From Trichuris trichiura (lineage: Eukaryota > Nematoda > Enoplea > Trichinellida > Trichuridae), in NCBI GenBank assembly GCA_037903355.1, contig JBAJFE010000014.1, positions 1,984,001 through 2,048,000 on the forward strand: DNA of 64,000 nucleotides, in the 5' to 3' direction. The translations under genes were made by a program, and so were the position numbers. The notes beneath the pieces were generated by a model. That model had not been told where the DNA came from. It did not search any database and saw nothing but the letters and a program-made list of their open reading frames with translations. How positions within the stretch are numbered: position 1 is the first letter of the stretch; each line of letters begins with the position of its first letter. Positions 47,640 through 61,035 of this stretch are shown here, one piece after another.

Positions 47640-49230
47640 ACTATGCAGAGCGCTCAAGACGTTTAAAGAACTAGCTACTGCCTGTTTGGATGTACCTGCG
47701 TGAGGTTCACCATCCGCTCCGGTCGAAACTGAGCGTTTGAAAAGTGAAGTTATGACCAGCTGGTTAACACAGCGACTTTTCCAGCCGTATAGTTCTCTGA
47801 TTGCATTGAAAATATTGTCTAAGCCTCCTCTAAACCTCCATCCAATTTCGAGATCGTGGTGGTCCTGTTGCACTATACCCCCAGCATTATTAATCATAGC
47901 GAGCAACTCTCAAAAATGCTTCATTTCCGTTACTGGCAAGTCTTCATTTTCTGAACGTTCGCTCTCCTACCCAACCTCGATTGTTACTGTTTCGTTTTGC
48001 AATTGTAGAGGTTCTTCTTCGGTTACTTTTTCATCATGGAGTACTAAGAGTTTCCCATTGTCCTCCTGATCAGCTTTCAGGAACCCAACTTCCTTTATCA
48101 ATGCCCAGTATCCCTGCATGTGTAGTCGATGGTTCAGAGCTTTCAGATCTGACCACTGCGTTAGGCACACACTTTCCTCTAGACCCCATTTCTAATTCGC
48201 GTTGTAAGCCTGAGAGCATCTCCAAAGTTGGTGTTTGCCAGCCTTATGTCGTAGTTTTTCCATAAATCTCGCAAAGATGTTCTAGAGTTTCCTTCTTCGT
48301 CATTTTGCGCAGAACGTGCTTTAACTGTAGCTATTAGACTCTGATCACAGGCTTGCAAATGTGAAATCCTATTCGGTCATATAAACAAAACATGAATGTT
48401 TCTACTAAACTCCGTTACGCTTTATGGATGAGCAGTGCGGCTGTCGATAACAACAATGCATCTATTGTGTAGGCTGCTTTCTCTGCACAGCCTTTCGACA
48501 AAGCTGAAGCACCTACTCATGCAGTCAGAAAAATCAGTTGGGTGTTCCAGCTGCTACGATGCACATGAATCTTCTTATGCATTTTCCTAAGCGTTCTGAG
48601 AGAATCAGAATGAGATAGAAGTTTAGGTTTAGGTACAACATCGTTAGCAATATTATAAACGGGCGTTAGCGTTATTTTTCTTTTCCATGCCTTACGACCC
48701 TTAGCCTGCTTCTCTTCTAACCGGGTAATTATTTAACACAGCAGTATCTTCTAATAAAGCTTGGTTTCATTACGGCTGGACATTTGCTTGAAGGATTACC
48801 CGTCTTCAGTGATAATCATCTTCCCTTTTTCAGTAACCTTTGCAGCAGCATCCATATCTACTGAAACGCCTTCTCCTGTAACTTTTACCTTACGAAGCTA
48901 AAGCTATCCGCACCTCAAAAACTGATGAAACCTAACATGACAATAAATTCCACTTGCGAAAAACTTTCATCCCCACCTCCTAGCGCTCTCTGTTTCACCT
49001 TATTAAGGAGCCAATCCTACCAAGCCGTAAACTTTCCATTATTTTGAGCCTATTATGAGTAAATACTGTTCTGGTCCCAATGACAAGTTCTGTGATCTTC
49101 AAGATTTTACCCACCTGAAGGTGTGTCCCCTGCGAATAGTAGATGTAGAAATGCTCATTGCGCACATGATGTTTATAGCTCGTTTTCCTCTATCAAAGCA
49201 TTTAATTTTGGCCTGGGTAAACACACATGC
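47640..49230 (-). pseudogene. Dead Tigger/jerky-type (pogo) DDE transposase, copy T2
   Basis: On the minus strand the order of a jerky/Tigger transposase is readable through many frameshifts and stops. Near 49.21-49.12 kb is an N-terminal Psq-type helix-turn-helix (KIKCFDRGKRAINIMCAMSI, then STSTIRR). Near 48.80-48.73 kb is ITEDG and an NETKLY remnant of NADETGLY. Near 48.45 kb VVIDSRTAHP stands for LLDNAPGHP. Near 48.34 kb is LQACDQSLIATVKA (compare LLQPMDQGVIATFKA), and near 48.26 kb SLRDLWKNYDI (compare TLREFWKDYNI). A degraded C-terminal part with WSDLKALNHRL and DLPVTEMKHF runs to about 47.64 kb. The element is certainly inactive. It is a separate copy from T1, broken at different places. 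Terminal repeats were not located. Confidence 0.8.
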
Positions 49231-52200
49231 AAGTTTTTGACTTCATTGCCCGCTTTGGGGCCCCATCGCTAGTGCCCAAAGTGACCTAGGTAAAAGGCAG
49301 CCGAAACAGCTTGAAGCTCAGAACTAGATGATCTTTGATACTGAGCTTAATTCCTCTGACACATGAGTACCTGGGCCAGGTCTCACATTCAAGCAGCTGT
49401 AACGCCAAGGCAAAAACCGCACAAAGATGACAATTGATGCCGGTGTATCCTTTCGTTTTTCTTTGTAACAACAAATAACGTCCTGCATTTTCCTCATAAA
49501 GCGAAGACTTAGGTAAATTCAATTTATTTGTAATGTTGAATTTATTCTGCCAGATTAGTCTATAATGCGTTAGCTCTGAACTAAGCATACGTGAAAAATC
49601 ATATTTCTTAATAAAAACTTTTTAAAGCTTATGCTCTGCAATAATTCCCATTGAAATTTATTTGATAAGAAATGGCAATTGTTTCCAGTGATGAGTAAAT
49701 AATTTATAGGTCACAGGTTCTGTTAAGCGAAAATAGGTGATGCCTTAGAAGAGCTATGCTGTTGTTAGATTCAAATAGCGCGCTTTTCGAATCCCGATGT
49801 TTGCAAACGTAGGCGCCCAGTACGTTTGTTATTTAAATTGTAGTGCCCCACTGCATTGTTTAAATGTGTACATTCTTTCAGTTCGCATGCAGTGCCAATA
49901 TGTTAGACGATGCGATTACTCTCAACTAAAGGAAGGTTCAAGCAGAAGCAAGTAAACGGAGAATAAACTGGGTCTGACTTCGCATGATATTACTCAAATA
50001 TTAATAAAACTGCATATAATATCCATGTTGGATTACTTCGTTGCAGAAAATCAATGAAGTCAACTCGTGGCTGCTTAAAGGTTACGGCAAATTTGGAACA
50101 GGATCGTACATATTACTGCCTGCGTAATAAAGGTCATCTGCCCTTCATAGATGCGCTTACTTATTAATCCTTCTGCTACCTCTGTGGCTGAACGCGCAGA
50201 ACTCAAACTGCATGGAATCTAAAATGGACGTACAACAGAATGAGACTGAACCTCTATAAAGCTACTACTCAGCGAAGGAACCGAAATAGAAGAAAAACTG
50301 AATTATCTGAGTTGCATCCCAATTTCCTTTAAAGCGCTTTAATTCCACGTGCCATAATTTCCATTACGCATCTGTCCTGAAATTTGTTGACACTAATTGC
50401 TTCACTTGAAGATTCTCTCTGTGAGCAGACTCGCGTCATTGTGCAGGATTCTTACCGCTTTGGTCTCCACTAATGGGAATTGTTTTCTTTTCACCTACAG
50501 TCCGCTAGGTCAGGAGTCTTTTCTGTCTTTATGGACACTGAAGCTATTTCCAACAGTTATCTGTAGCTGTATGCAAGCCCAGTCCTGCTCAGTTGCATGT
50601 ATATTCCGAATTCTATGCAGCTGGAATTTTCAATTACCGGCCTCAAATGAAAGAAACAGAAACGTTGTAATGTCTTTGTCACTCACATCTGTTTACGATC
50701 TAAGCTTAATAAACCGCTGTAGATGCTTTTTTCTGTCATTGGACATTATCCCCCGCCCAGCAGGTCATGACCAATTTCCGTCAACTGTGCCCAACCTCAA
50801 CCATTGCCCGTTCCTCCCATTGACTACATCAACTTTTTGAGTGACCGTTTACCGTCTAGACTACCAACTATACTCGGCGCTTCATACCAACTTCATTTTA
50901 AAACCACGACAACAGAAAATATTTCTTCTGCGTCCTGAAGCACTTGCTTCTTACAGTTATCATTAGTTAACTCTTAAACATAATCAAAGTATGCAGCATT
51001 TTGTAAGAGGTTCGTACGTTCTCTTAATGTTCGTTTCACTTCCGGGCTGAATAGTTACGCAGTTGAATGCGAATGTTCAGCTGCTATCCAGTCACGGCTT
51101 CTACCTACTGCCGTTGACGTCTGCTGTTAAACTATGCAAATACCCCACCAACGAATGGGTGAACAAACTGTTAGACATAGTTCTCTACGTAAATTGCCTC
51201 TAGCAACTCGTTCATGTGTTCGCTGGTGGAGTAATTGTGTAGTTTAATGACAGGTATCTATAACAATAGATAATAGCCGTAACTGGAGAACATCACGAAA
51301 ATTTTCATACTCGTTAAACGACGCCCAGCTTGCATTATCGCTGAGCTCTTTGCATTGTATAAACCGCGTACGCTAACTCATATGTTTGAAGAACACATCA
51401 TGCACTTAAACTGGCAGCAAAGACGCTAAAAGCAGTTCAAGATCCTGGAAGCAAAAATTCTGAAAGAAAAAATTTTCAAATGACAGCAGTCCTGAATTAT
51501 CAAACTTGACTGCTTGGTTCTGGTCGCACTTGCTGAGCGCTACCCAAGCCTAAAGCGAAAAGGGAGAACAAAAATGTGCACACTGTCCGTATGTTTCAGT
51601 TTAGGCTTACGCGGCCTGCATCCTCTATGAGGAACTGGACAGAACAGTAAAGCTTGCTTTCACCATTTTTGTCTTCTAAGATATTGTACGGCGGCGTGTG
51701 CACTTCTCTTGCTGTCTGGTTATTCACCACAACGTCAACTGTGTTCCTACTAATGGCTGCGTAGTCTTTAACGAAGAAAATCGCCGTAGCGCTTTGCTGG
51801 AGCATCGGCAATTCTACAGCGAATCAGCGGAAATATGTATGATACCAAGGCTTGAGATGCATTTTAAAGTGAAAGTAATACTTCGCTTGCGACAAGTCAA
51901 GATTCTGACAGCCTTATATGTTCTCTTAATTGCAGCATGGGCAATAGAAAGTGAAACAGCTTTTTGATATGTTAGAACATAGTTCGTGAGAGTCGGTCTC
52001 GCGCCAGGTATTATAGATATAAGAGATTTATTTTCCAAGTTGCCTGAGTATTTCAACTCTATTGTACACTTGGTGAAACGTCATCTAGTTCTTACTGAGT
52101 TTCATAAATGAACCAGCATGTTCCAGCACCACCCTGCGCAAATTGTATAAATCTATGATTCGAGCACAGGAAATACAAAACAGGTGGCGTAAAGCTTTAG

Positions 52201-52989
52201 GTGCAGTACAGCTGTCGATGTAGATAAAAACTGATAAAAACGTTCGTATGCAGATAGTTGCCATTGCAAAATCCGCGATTTAAGTTTTCTAATACCCAGC
52301 AGGTACAAGCAGACAGCTTTGCTTTAAATTGCTGTAGTGTACAGACGTCAATGTAGTTGAGATGCAGTTCTAATCTACGCAACTGATTCAAGTTTAATTC
52401 ATACTAATGAATCTGGTGATAACCCTCAAACTTCTTTTAAATGTGAGTTACTACTCGCCATGACTATGATCGCTTGTGCTTGACGTCTGCTCTTAGAAAA
52501 TGCATGACCAGTCTATTGATGGAACCTTTCTTCTTCGTTATGGTGTTCCCAGTTTGACTTTATGAACCGAAGGTGGCTCAACCAGGCTCTCAAAATGCCT
52601 GGAGCGAAGCCTAGCCATAGAAACCTGGCTTGAAGAATTGCAAGGCGGTTCGGACTCCACAGTGGCGTAAGAAGCTGACTTCCGGATCAGCCAGGAAACC
52701 TGAAATCGATAGCGTGGAAAGCATACTCTACTATTGAATGAATAATCCTCCTAAGGGACCAGCACTGTCAGCTGAATGGTGGTGATAATTACTTTCCTGA
52801 TTTCTTGCTTCTTCTCCAACGGTCACTGATTTCACTGGTTTTGTGTAAGGTGCTCTGTTTTTCAATTCTGTTTCAGGACTTGGGATCACCAGTTATAAAT
52901 ACGATTTTTAACTCAATATTTTGCTTTCTATTCTTCCCTCCCCTGCTGAAAAGTTGCACTGTCAGAGTATAGCTCCTACAAACCTAGAG
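49231..52989. other. Intergenic, gene-poor
   Basis: No gene recognised. A 147-codon plus frame at 50397-50840 is rich in Leu, Ser and Cys but lacks any known motif. A minus frame at 51596-51811 (AISRNTVDVVVNNQTAREVH) is coding-like but unassigned. The part near 52.5-52.8 kb may be 3' RTE debris. Confidence 0.35.
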
Positions 52990-54030
52990 TAGTTCTGCTG
53001 GTTGATTAATGAGAGATATCCAGCGAGGGAGACGAGAAGCAAATAAACACATACACGCTCTAGTTCACGTTTCCCATTAGCTCTATGTCTTTCTGAAGCT
53101 GTTTGTAGAGCCACCTGCGAGAGGCATGTCGTTTTCTTATTTTTTCTTTATGGAATGGTTTCAACTCCCGTTTCATGTACAATATGGTGAGCTGCCGTCC
53201 GTAATTCTCCAGCCATTGTACTGCTCAGACGTAACCACCTAAATTTGTTTTTCATTTCTGTTCCACGCACACGAGGGATATTGCTCAGGTTATACTTATA
53301 TGGTCTAACAGTTTTTCTTACTGTCTTCAATTTCGGTCTGCATTTTGCAGTGAGAAGCCCATAACTGCATGACATGAGTCGCAGTCAGCCGCAGACCTTG
53401 TTCTAGCTGACTATATGGAGCTCCTCTATAGGTAAATGCAACGTGTATGACCAACTTGATTTAGGTGTTGCCGGTCTTTTGACGTCCACATGAAAAGTCA
53501 CCGCTGGGTTGTCAGATGAAGAGCGTGTTGGTATAACTAACAAGTTTCCTTCGCAAAACGCTATTAGTCTCTCTGTCGCCTGCTTTGTTTTGTACGTCAG
53601 GGCAAAGTTTGCCTGTTACTCAGCCCAGCTTTTGATTTTGAACTTTAACACTCTAATTTCCTAGGTGCTGTTCCCAGACGATACTGTAGACCAGCATAAA
53701 ACTGGCTGACTGCAAGTTCATAATTATTTGAGGTCAGAGCATAGACTTATACATTCGCGATGTTGAAAGGTTTGACTTACGTTTTAATAGAAAAACTTCT
53801 GTCAATCTAGCATTGCTTTTCTCACCCTTTTGTCCACTATGATGCTATTCCTTCCCTTCCAACGTTTTCGTATCCACAGTAGTATATGTGATGGTCGTCT
53901 GAATTGAATTCATTTGCAGCTATTAAATACAGTTCGCTCACAACAAGGATGTCGATGCTCAGTCTTTTCATTTATTGTTTGGCTATTTCTGCTTTAACTT
54001 GGCTTGCAGATCTTAAAATCAAAGTTTCTC
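52990..54030 (-). pseudogene. Dead RTE-type non-LTR retrotransposon (AP endonuclease part)
   Basis: The minus strand from 54.03 kb down carries the endonuclease region of RTE-like LINEs that databases often label craniofacial-development-protein-2-like. Readable blocks in order: SIDILVVSELY, EFNSDDHHIYYCGYENV (about 53.9 kb), GKLCPDVQNKAGDR, TNTLF (about 53.55 kb), WTSKDRQHLNQVGH (about 53.48 kb, compare WTSPDGQYRNQIDY), RSSI.SARTRSAADC, then KTVRPYKYNLSNIP (about 53.3 kb) and ALQTASERHRANGKREL (about 53.08 kb). There are many stops and frameshifts. The reverse-transcriptase domain is not recognisable downstream, so the copy is truncated or decayed beyond recognition after about 53.0 kb. Confidence 0.82.
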
Positions 54031-54590
54031 TACAGAAAAGCAGTAATCCCTGTGGGGATGGTGCACATTAACCAATTATTACTAGTTCCAGAGACCGGCG
54101 TGGCAATTGAATTTTAGCTCCCTTTTATTCGCAATGGAAGGAGATGTTTGCAAGAACTGTAAGCGAAGTGGGCTACATATTCACTGGACGACGTCGTTTC
54201 TTGAAAATTAAAAATCTGGGACAAAAAAGGAATTTCACAGCTACCTTTTAATAATTCACTTTAAGTGGGTGAGCTTTTTATAAGTTTTATTCTTTCCTTG
54301 TAGTGTGCCTTTACTTCCCAGGTAGGCACTCCGCTTCACGGCAGAGCCATTTGACTGATTCTTAGCAACTATACAGCAATAAGTTTTATAGTTTTGGATT
54401 CATTGAAAGGATACAACCGTTCTTCAACTTTCTGCACCAGATTTTTTCTATTCAGTCAATGAAACAGAACCAATGCCCTTATTAAAGTGAATGAGTACAT
54501 ATTTTTTTTGTTCGCTGATGACGGACTGAGAATGCAGCGAAAGTTTCAATTATGTTAATAGTGATTCCTAATAAGACTTTTAACCCAAAA

Positions 54591-54810
54591 TACCGTATAT
54601 AATGGCCTATAAGAACGCCGCTCTACCTAAGTAATGGGTAGTAATGATTGGTCCAGTTAATCACTTAGTGAGTCTAATTGAGGTAGACGAATTGCTGTTC
54701 AGCTCATAGGACAAACAAGTCGAATGCGAGCCTAAAAAGTATCAACTAGGCCAATCATTACCACCCATTACTTAGGTATGGGGTGTTCTTATAGGCCTTT
54801 ATATACGGTA
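54591..54810. mobile_element. TIR MITE, family B, copy B2 (Tc1/mariner-like)
   Basis: A 220-bp element. The ends are TACCGTATATAATGGCCTAT and its mirror, both bounded by TA. The inner inverted stretch CTACCTAAGTAATGGGTAGT continues into TAATGATTGG and is matched by its complement near 54740-54775. It lies in intergenic sequence about 0.6 kb beyond the RTE remnant. Confidence 0.85.
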
Positions 54811-57800
54811 ACTCAAGCCAGTAAGAAATAGCAAAGAGTGAAACTTTTTCGAGGTTGCTACGATAAGTTACGTTGCTCATTGAATGAATACAGTGAAAAT
54901 GTTTGTCACCAAAGCTAATTCATGTAGCAAATGCTGATAAGAATTCGAATAACCATGCTCTTACTATAAGGTTTACGCAATTTATCACATAAATACGGAA
55001 TTTTAAATATTGGTAAAACTTATTTCTTCGCAGTCTACTCTTTTTAGGATGAGGAAACGTCTGAGAAGCTTCTTATACTTATTATAATTCGTCTGTCTGT
55101 ATGATCTACTACGTTTAGAAAGAAAATTTCATGAAGGTTATTTATTACCCGATTGAACAAACTTCTAAGCACCAGGTTCTAGTTTTCTGTCAGATTGATT
55201 GATTAGTGTGCAGCAGCTTTACATTGTACTTTTATAACAAACACGCAGTTCCATTGAAATTTTAATAAATCATGCATGCATAGTCAAAAACCATAATCTA
55301 GGTCGCTGCCACTGCTGCGAATGAAAAACTTGCAAAATGCTGCAAACTAATACTGTTACGCCAAATGCTTTAACTTTTTACAAATGATGACTTCTTCATT
55401 TCAGAAATAACTTGTTTCAGTCATTCTTCTTTTCAACTAATGACGTGCAGATTGCCAATACAGGTGGAAGAAACAGACGCTTGAAAAGAACAGGATAAAA
55501 ATGTTCCGTAAGTTTTCTTTAAAGTTCTATTAACATTAGTGTTTTCTCGTTAAAACTCCTAAGTAACTACAACTCTTTTTCATCAACAGAAGTATCATGC
55601 AAATAGACGCCCTTTTCCGATGCGGCCTAAACGGAATGTCCTGCGATGTACTGAGAAGCTATGGTATAGATTCCGTTTGCTTATGCTGTACGCGTACGAG
55701 GTTGAAATTTTGTTACTAACAAAATTAAACTATTGAAATTGGTAAGAAAGTAAAAAGATGCTTTCTTTTTACAAAGCGGACGAGAGGACGAACAAATTCC
55801 GATCATTTTACGTATTGTCGATACGTTTAACTTATTTCGCAGAAGACGGGATCAGATGGTCCCGAAAACCCTGACCACTCTTTAGTTCCTTTGTTTTTTC
55901 ATTGAGCAGGAATACTGCAACCTTTTCCATGAAAAGGTAAAATGTTTATTATGCATTGTTCCTGCATGACTGAAGAAATAAGGCTGAAAAGAACGTTTCC
56001 TATTTTCAAAAGAGCTACGCTTTGGACGAAATAGGCTCATAGCTGAGATAGCTGAAATAGAAATACCGAGTGAGTTATTGAGAATTAGCTGCATGTCAGT
56101 TTACTTTCAAATGGACTTCAAGCGTTTCGTTGTGTCTTATCAGACTGACGCATTAGGTCACACTTACCGAGTAGCACAAACGACTGCTCCAGCGAACAAT
56201 CAGCAAATAAAGTAAACGCTTAAACATTTGATTAGAAAACTAGTTCGAGCTACTTACAACCAAATGGAAAGAATTATTACATTATGTTAATTTTCTTATC
56301 GTCTACCTCCGCATACAACTAAGAGACGATTCGAAACAGGATTAGCTAGAGACCAATCCTTCTGCTAGAATTACGTAAGTACTTCTTTACTTATACAAGA
56401 TGCCATTACTGATTTGCTATGCAGTTAAGGTTACAGACACTACTAAACGAATTAAAGGCTCTATTTTATGCAGAAATAGGCAATACTGGTAGCTAGTTAA
56501 GCGTTTCACAGACCTAACAGGTTGTTTAGAAAAAAAGCTATGAATAATGGCAAAGATGAGTGAATTATTTATTTGCCTGCATCTCTGTTCGGCTAAATGT
56601 GTCCTCCCATTCCCATTTCTTACATTGAAAATGTTTAACTGACGGTGACTATTCATACTTATGATACCAGAGCAAAGCCTAGCTCGGTTCGTCATTTGCT
56701 GCGACAAGCTGGTCAGTTTTTCGCTCAGTTGTCATTAAGGTTTGTTATTAATATTAAAACTAGCCATGCAGCTGCGATGGCAGCTTCACTGATTAAAGAT
56801 GAGCATTTGATTGTGCTTCGTTTTTGAAGCTTTAACACGAAGCTGCCGTGCAATTTTACTCTAGAAGGTATGACGTTTTGGAACCGGTGCACGCATTATT
56901 TCATTACAGCTCACATTGGTTCCGGCTCAGGCTCAGACTTGACTGACGTTTGCACTGAAAAGTGAGAAGTCGCTGGAAGCGTGCAAAACTTTTGTATTAT
57001 TTTTTATGGTATTTCATGACATCAAAGTTTTTAAATTGCGTGCTCTACTGAGCGGCCTGTTATTTGGCTGTCAGTAATGAGTGTTTCAAGAAAGTGATAG
57101 AGAATATCCAATAATATTGTCACAACGCCTGAATGCAACACCGATGGTATACTCATATTCCGCATTTCTTGCATAGCCAAGAAAACCGCTACTTTAGAAA
57201 ACAGTAACACCATTTCCGGGTCCATTCATCGCGTCTCTCTATTTTACCGATGACATATTATCCTGATGCAATTGAATCGACATCACAGCAGTAAATCCAA
57301 CATCAAAACCAGAAGTTGAAGTTGCTATCAGATTTTCCTGACCATTCCAAATGGCACGATATATTAATGCGTAGGAAGACATCACTGTCTGCCAATGGTA
57401 ATGCATTAGGAGTTTCTGCCAATGCATTTCTGGCGTTAAGGCTGCTGAGAGTAATCGAACACGGCAGTTTTCTTAAGTGGCGAAATGAGCTTAACGTTAA
57501 GCCGCAATTACAAGGTCGTTTTGGCTTAAAGCATTTGTCGAAACCGATTTGTACTTTCAAATCATTGAAAGTTAGTAGCCAAGGGAATGGTGGCGAAACT
57601 TTCTTCAGTGGATTAAGCTGCCATATATCACAAAGTCAAATACTGATTTGACCTCTTCTAGCCGCTTGCGAAGCTTCAGATGCTGTTTGCAATTTAGCCA
57701 AAGAAAATGGAGCACGTGTTGTGCATATTTGTTACTATGAATAGTAGTTTAGCCAATATATAAACAACCAAGATTTTCAAATTTTCTTCTTTTCTGTACA

Positions 57801-59920
57801 ATAACAGATTCGTGTACTAATTTATTTTCTACAAAACATGCTTAGCTCCGTTTATTAGCAGCAGAACCGGATCACTAACCATCACTGGAAACCACGCTTG
57901 CTAAATGTTGATGGTTAAATTGTTTGTTCATATCTTTGAGGACAATAAGCTTGGAACATTTGCCATAGCGCTGGAATAAATGAGGTCAATAACAATTCCT
58001 TCAATCTGAATTTTAGGCAATGTCGTTTTCAACTAATGACAGCTCCATACAAAGTGCATAGTGTTTAGCTTTCTGATAATTGGAAGTGTGAGCTAACTTC
58101 AGGCAGTGCAGTTTGTATATTGATTTTAACTTCGAGCGATTAAGTCCAGCTTTCCAACACGCTGGTTTTAAACTTTTAAAAAATCTGAACAGCAAAACCT
58201 GCTGATCTAATTAAATGAACCGGTAGCTGATAATTTGAAAAAAGCATACGCCAATATGGACTACACTGCTCAGCTGAAAGAATATTATCCACGCTAATGT
58301 AGTTATTAATGCGAACGGAATGCTACAATTGTTAGCAATAAAAATAGCAGTAAAACTTTACCGTGTGGCCATCGGGAACTGTTGTCGCCTCTAGTTAGTA
58401 GTTCAACATTGGCTGTCAGGTTCAATTTTTCCCATGCAGAAGCGATCCATTTTGTCTGCCGTAAACCTCATGTGAGCTAGAAGCACTACTCTAACGACAT
58501 TATTCACCCATGCCTCACATTTTGCCGTTAGACGAACGCAGTAAGACGAGAGCTACTTTTCAGTGGCGAATACTCATTAAATAAGGCTTCAGATTAATGC
58601 ATTGTTAAGGCTTGCATCGGCCTTCCCCTTCTCCATCGATTGTCAATGCCATTACGTTTGAATAAATTGATCTGCGATACAAAGCATGCATGTTTTTAAT
58701 TCAGAACCGCGATAGAAGCGTCAGGAAACTGCTGCTCAGTTGTAGCTACCGATTAAAGTTATGGTAGTCAGCCACTGGCCAATGACTGCGCTTTCTAATG
58801 TCTTAATTCGTTTAAAAAAGCGAAAGGAATGCGTTTCGGAAACTCGACTGCTTCAGAGTTGAGCTTATGCATTTAAGATTTATCAAAAAACTACAGCAGT
58901 GCTAATGAGCAAGGAAATAATGCAGGTTTGTTGATAGATAAATTGCTTAAAAGTTAGTTTATCTTTTTGCTCACAAAAGTTGCATAGAACAAGTGACCAC
59001 GTTTGTCTGAGGAAATCCTTTTGACTAAAACAGCTTCGCCCCGTTATATGAGATACTACGCAAGTGCTACTGAGAATTTAGCAGAAAAAAGGTGAGACCG
59101 CTGACTTTTCTGGAATCGGTCGTTTTCTAAGTGTCTATCTCGCCAGCGTATATTTTATTATTGCTTATCAATAACAACGAGACTACATTTCTCAAAGCGG
59201 AAGTGGAAATAAGCAGAGAACAATTCGATTTAACCGGAATGCTCACTGTCGCTGCAACTTTTCCACCAATTACATTTTAGCTGCTGATATATCAGAGTAT
59301 TGACATTGTTCCTAATTAGACAAATACAGAGCAACTTCAAGTTCTTATCCACAAATGCAAAGCGCTTTCTGCAAAGAATAAGCGGTAAGTAATTTCTCTA
59401 TCTGCCTTTTTATTGATGTCAAAGCAATAATAAGGAGCTTGTGATTAGACAATCAGCATTATCTAACGAACAGTCAGTAACGAAACATGCAAGCAGGAAG
59501 ATGGGTAAATATCATTGTACACCAGTTAACATGATTATTTATAGCAAACTTTATTTCTTCGCTAAGCTACTGATGCGCCGCAGAAAGTGAAAACACCTGG
59601 TGTTTATTTTGTCGTAATAATTCCATTGCAAATATTAACCTACATTCTAAAAGTTGGGCAATTGATCAATGAAATTCATTAACTGACATAAGTAGTTATT
59701 ATCAAAACGTCCGGGCAGAAAAATCATTGCTAGCCGCAAGAGTAGACAACCAGATGGTTTTAACTCTCATCAGAAGCGGTAGAGTAATAGATGAGGCTCA
59801 GCTGAATCAAAGTCGTGAATCTGAAAAGCAGCTGGTGTTTAGAGTTTTAATATTAATGGGAGCATTTTGTCTAAACATCAGATGTTCTTAAAAAGTGGAT
59901 GCTTCGTAACGTGCTGGTGT
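54811..59920. other. Intergenic, gene-poor
   Basis: No gene recognised. Overlapping frames at 57031-57651 on both strands are open but without motif. A solo family A core (GAAGACGGGATCAGATGGTC, then CCGAAAACC) lies at 55842-55870. Confidence 0.35.
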
Positions 59921-60093
59921 TTCATAATTTTTCAGATCTTTCACGGCTTTTCCCGTTCTTATCTGCTTGGTATCTGTAATTCAAACAAAACAGTTGCTCT
60001 ACTAGCGGGTGGGTGAGCAATTGTTTTGTTTGAATTACAGATACCAAGCAAATAAGAACGGTAAAAGCCGTAAAAGATCTGAAAAATTATAAA
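59921..60093. mobile_element. Fold-back element, 76-bp arms
   Basis: Arms about 59921-59996 and 60015-60093 are nearly perfect inverted copies (TCTGTAATTCAAACAAAACA against its complement). The loop is short and GC-richer (CTAGCGGGTGGGTG). ATCAGATG occurs on both outer sides (59878 and 60095) and could be a target repeat. No coding content. Confidence 0.75.
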
Positions 60094-60484
60094 TATCAGA
60101 TGGCTAAAATAGTTTTGAGTGGCCCGTGAACGTTGAAAGCTACCCTGGTTTTAGCTAAAAGTTTCATGCCAAAATGCATGATTTTATGTTCCACAATAGA
60201 AGATAAAACTTCAAAAAACCTCTAAAAGAAGTTATATTACAATTGCAGTGACTAAAATGCGTAGTTACGTTCTGGTTCACTGCACTTCTTTTGCAGTTAT
60301 CCATAAGTTCGACACCAGTTGATTATGAATACTACCCCCATAAAGGACGTGGACAGCTTCAAACAAGTCTCGTGCCCTGAAATGCACTATCGCAACCCTA
60401 CTAACTTAGTACTGCATCTGAAAATATATGTTTTGAAGGCAACGTATGAAATCAGACATACACCTAAGCAACCTATAGAGCACT

Positions 60485-61035
60485 AGAAGTCTTTAGGCAA
60501 TGCATAAACACTCAATACTCCGTTACATTTCCTAGGCGTTCTGTACAATGCCAGAAGGCATACCGGCAAAGTATTAAATCTCTGCTTGAAATCGTGATCC
60601 CGACGCGGCAAAGTGCACTGTTCTTTTCACTGCTTTTCCGGCTTTTTTGGCGTGATACCGCGCCTTGATCTTGGGCTTAAGTCCACAAAGACACTAGAAA
60701 AATTAGGTACTTTGACTTTAGAACCACGATGATTATCTGCTCTGCCTAGCCTAAGCTTAAGCCAAAAGTGTAAAGGCAAGATGGCCCTAAAGTAGCGAAA
60801 AAGCGCACTTTGTTGCGTAGGTGACGCCACCGTAAGTTTGCGTGGGCAGGTGTGACAAGTCATTCATATTCGACTTATTCATACTTTGCCCAGACATTAT
60901 TCGTTGCTCTATGCAATGCCTAGAGAAAGTATACGGCATGCTAAAATAACAAAGTCAATCCTTACTTTACGTAAAAACGTCTTGCATTCTGCACAATGCT
61001 TGGATTTCATGCATTGCCTGAAACATATTTCTATA
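60485..61035. mobile_element. Dispersed repeat family D, copy D2
   Basis: Starts near TTTAGGCAATGC (about 60491) and ends near GCATTGCCTGAAA (about 61015), which are inverted relative to each other. The middle shares AGTAGCGAAAAAGCGCAC, TAGGTGACGCCACCGTAAG and CTTAAG-bearing inverted segments with D1. It is non-coding; the 78-codon frame inside is not protein-like. Confidence 0.55.

Noticed and set aside
48780..48800. Family A block (ACCCGTCTTCAGTG) at 48.79 kb
   Set aside because: It coincides with the ITEDG codons of Tigger copy T2 and has no flanking family A sequence.
49740..49810. Possible tRNA (TTTTCGAATCCCGATG resembles a B box)
   Set aside because: No A box, acceptor stem or cloverleaf can be formed around it. 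No tRNA was found elsewhere either.
50397..50840. 147-codon open frame
   Set aside because: No motif, no splice partners, low-complexity Leu/Ser/Cys composition; probably chance.
57316..57651. 111-codon plus frame overlapping open minus frames
   Set aside because: Both strands are open and neither shows a family motif; coding strand cannot be decided.
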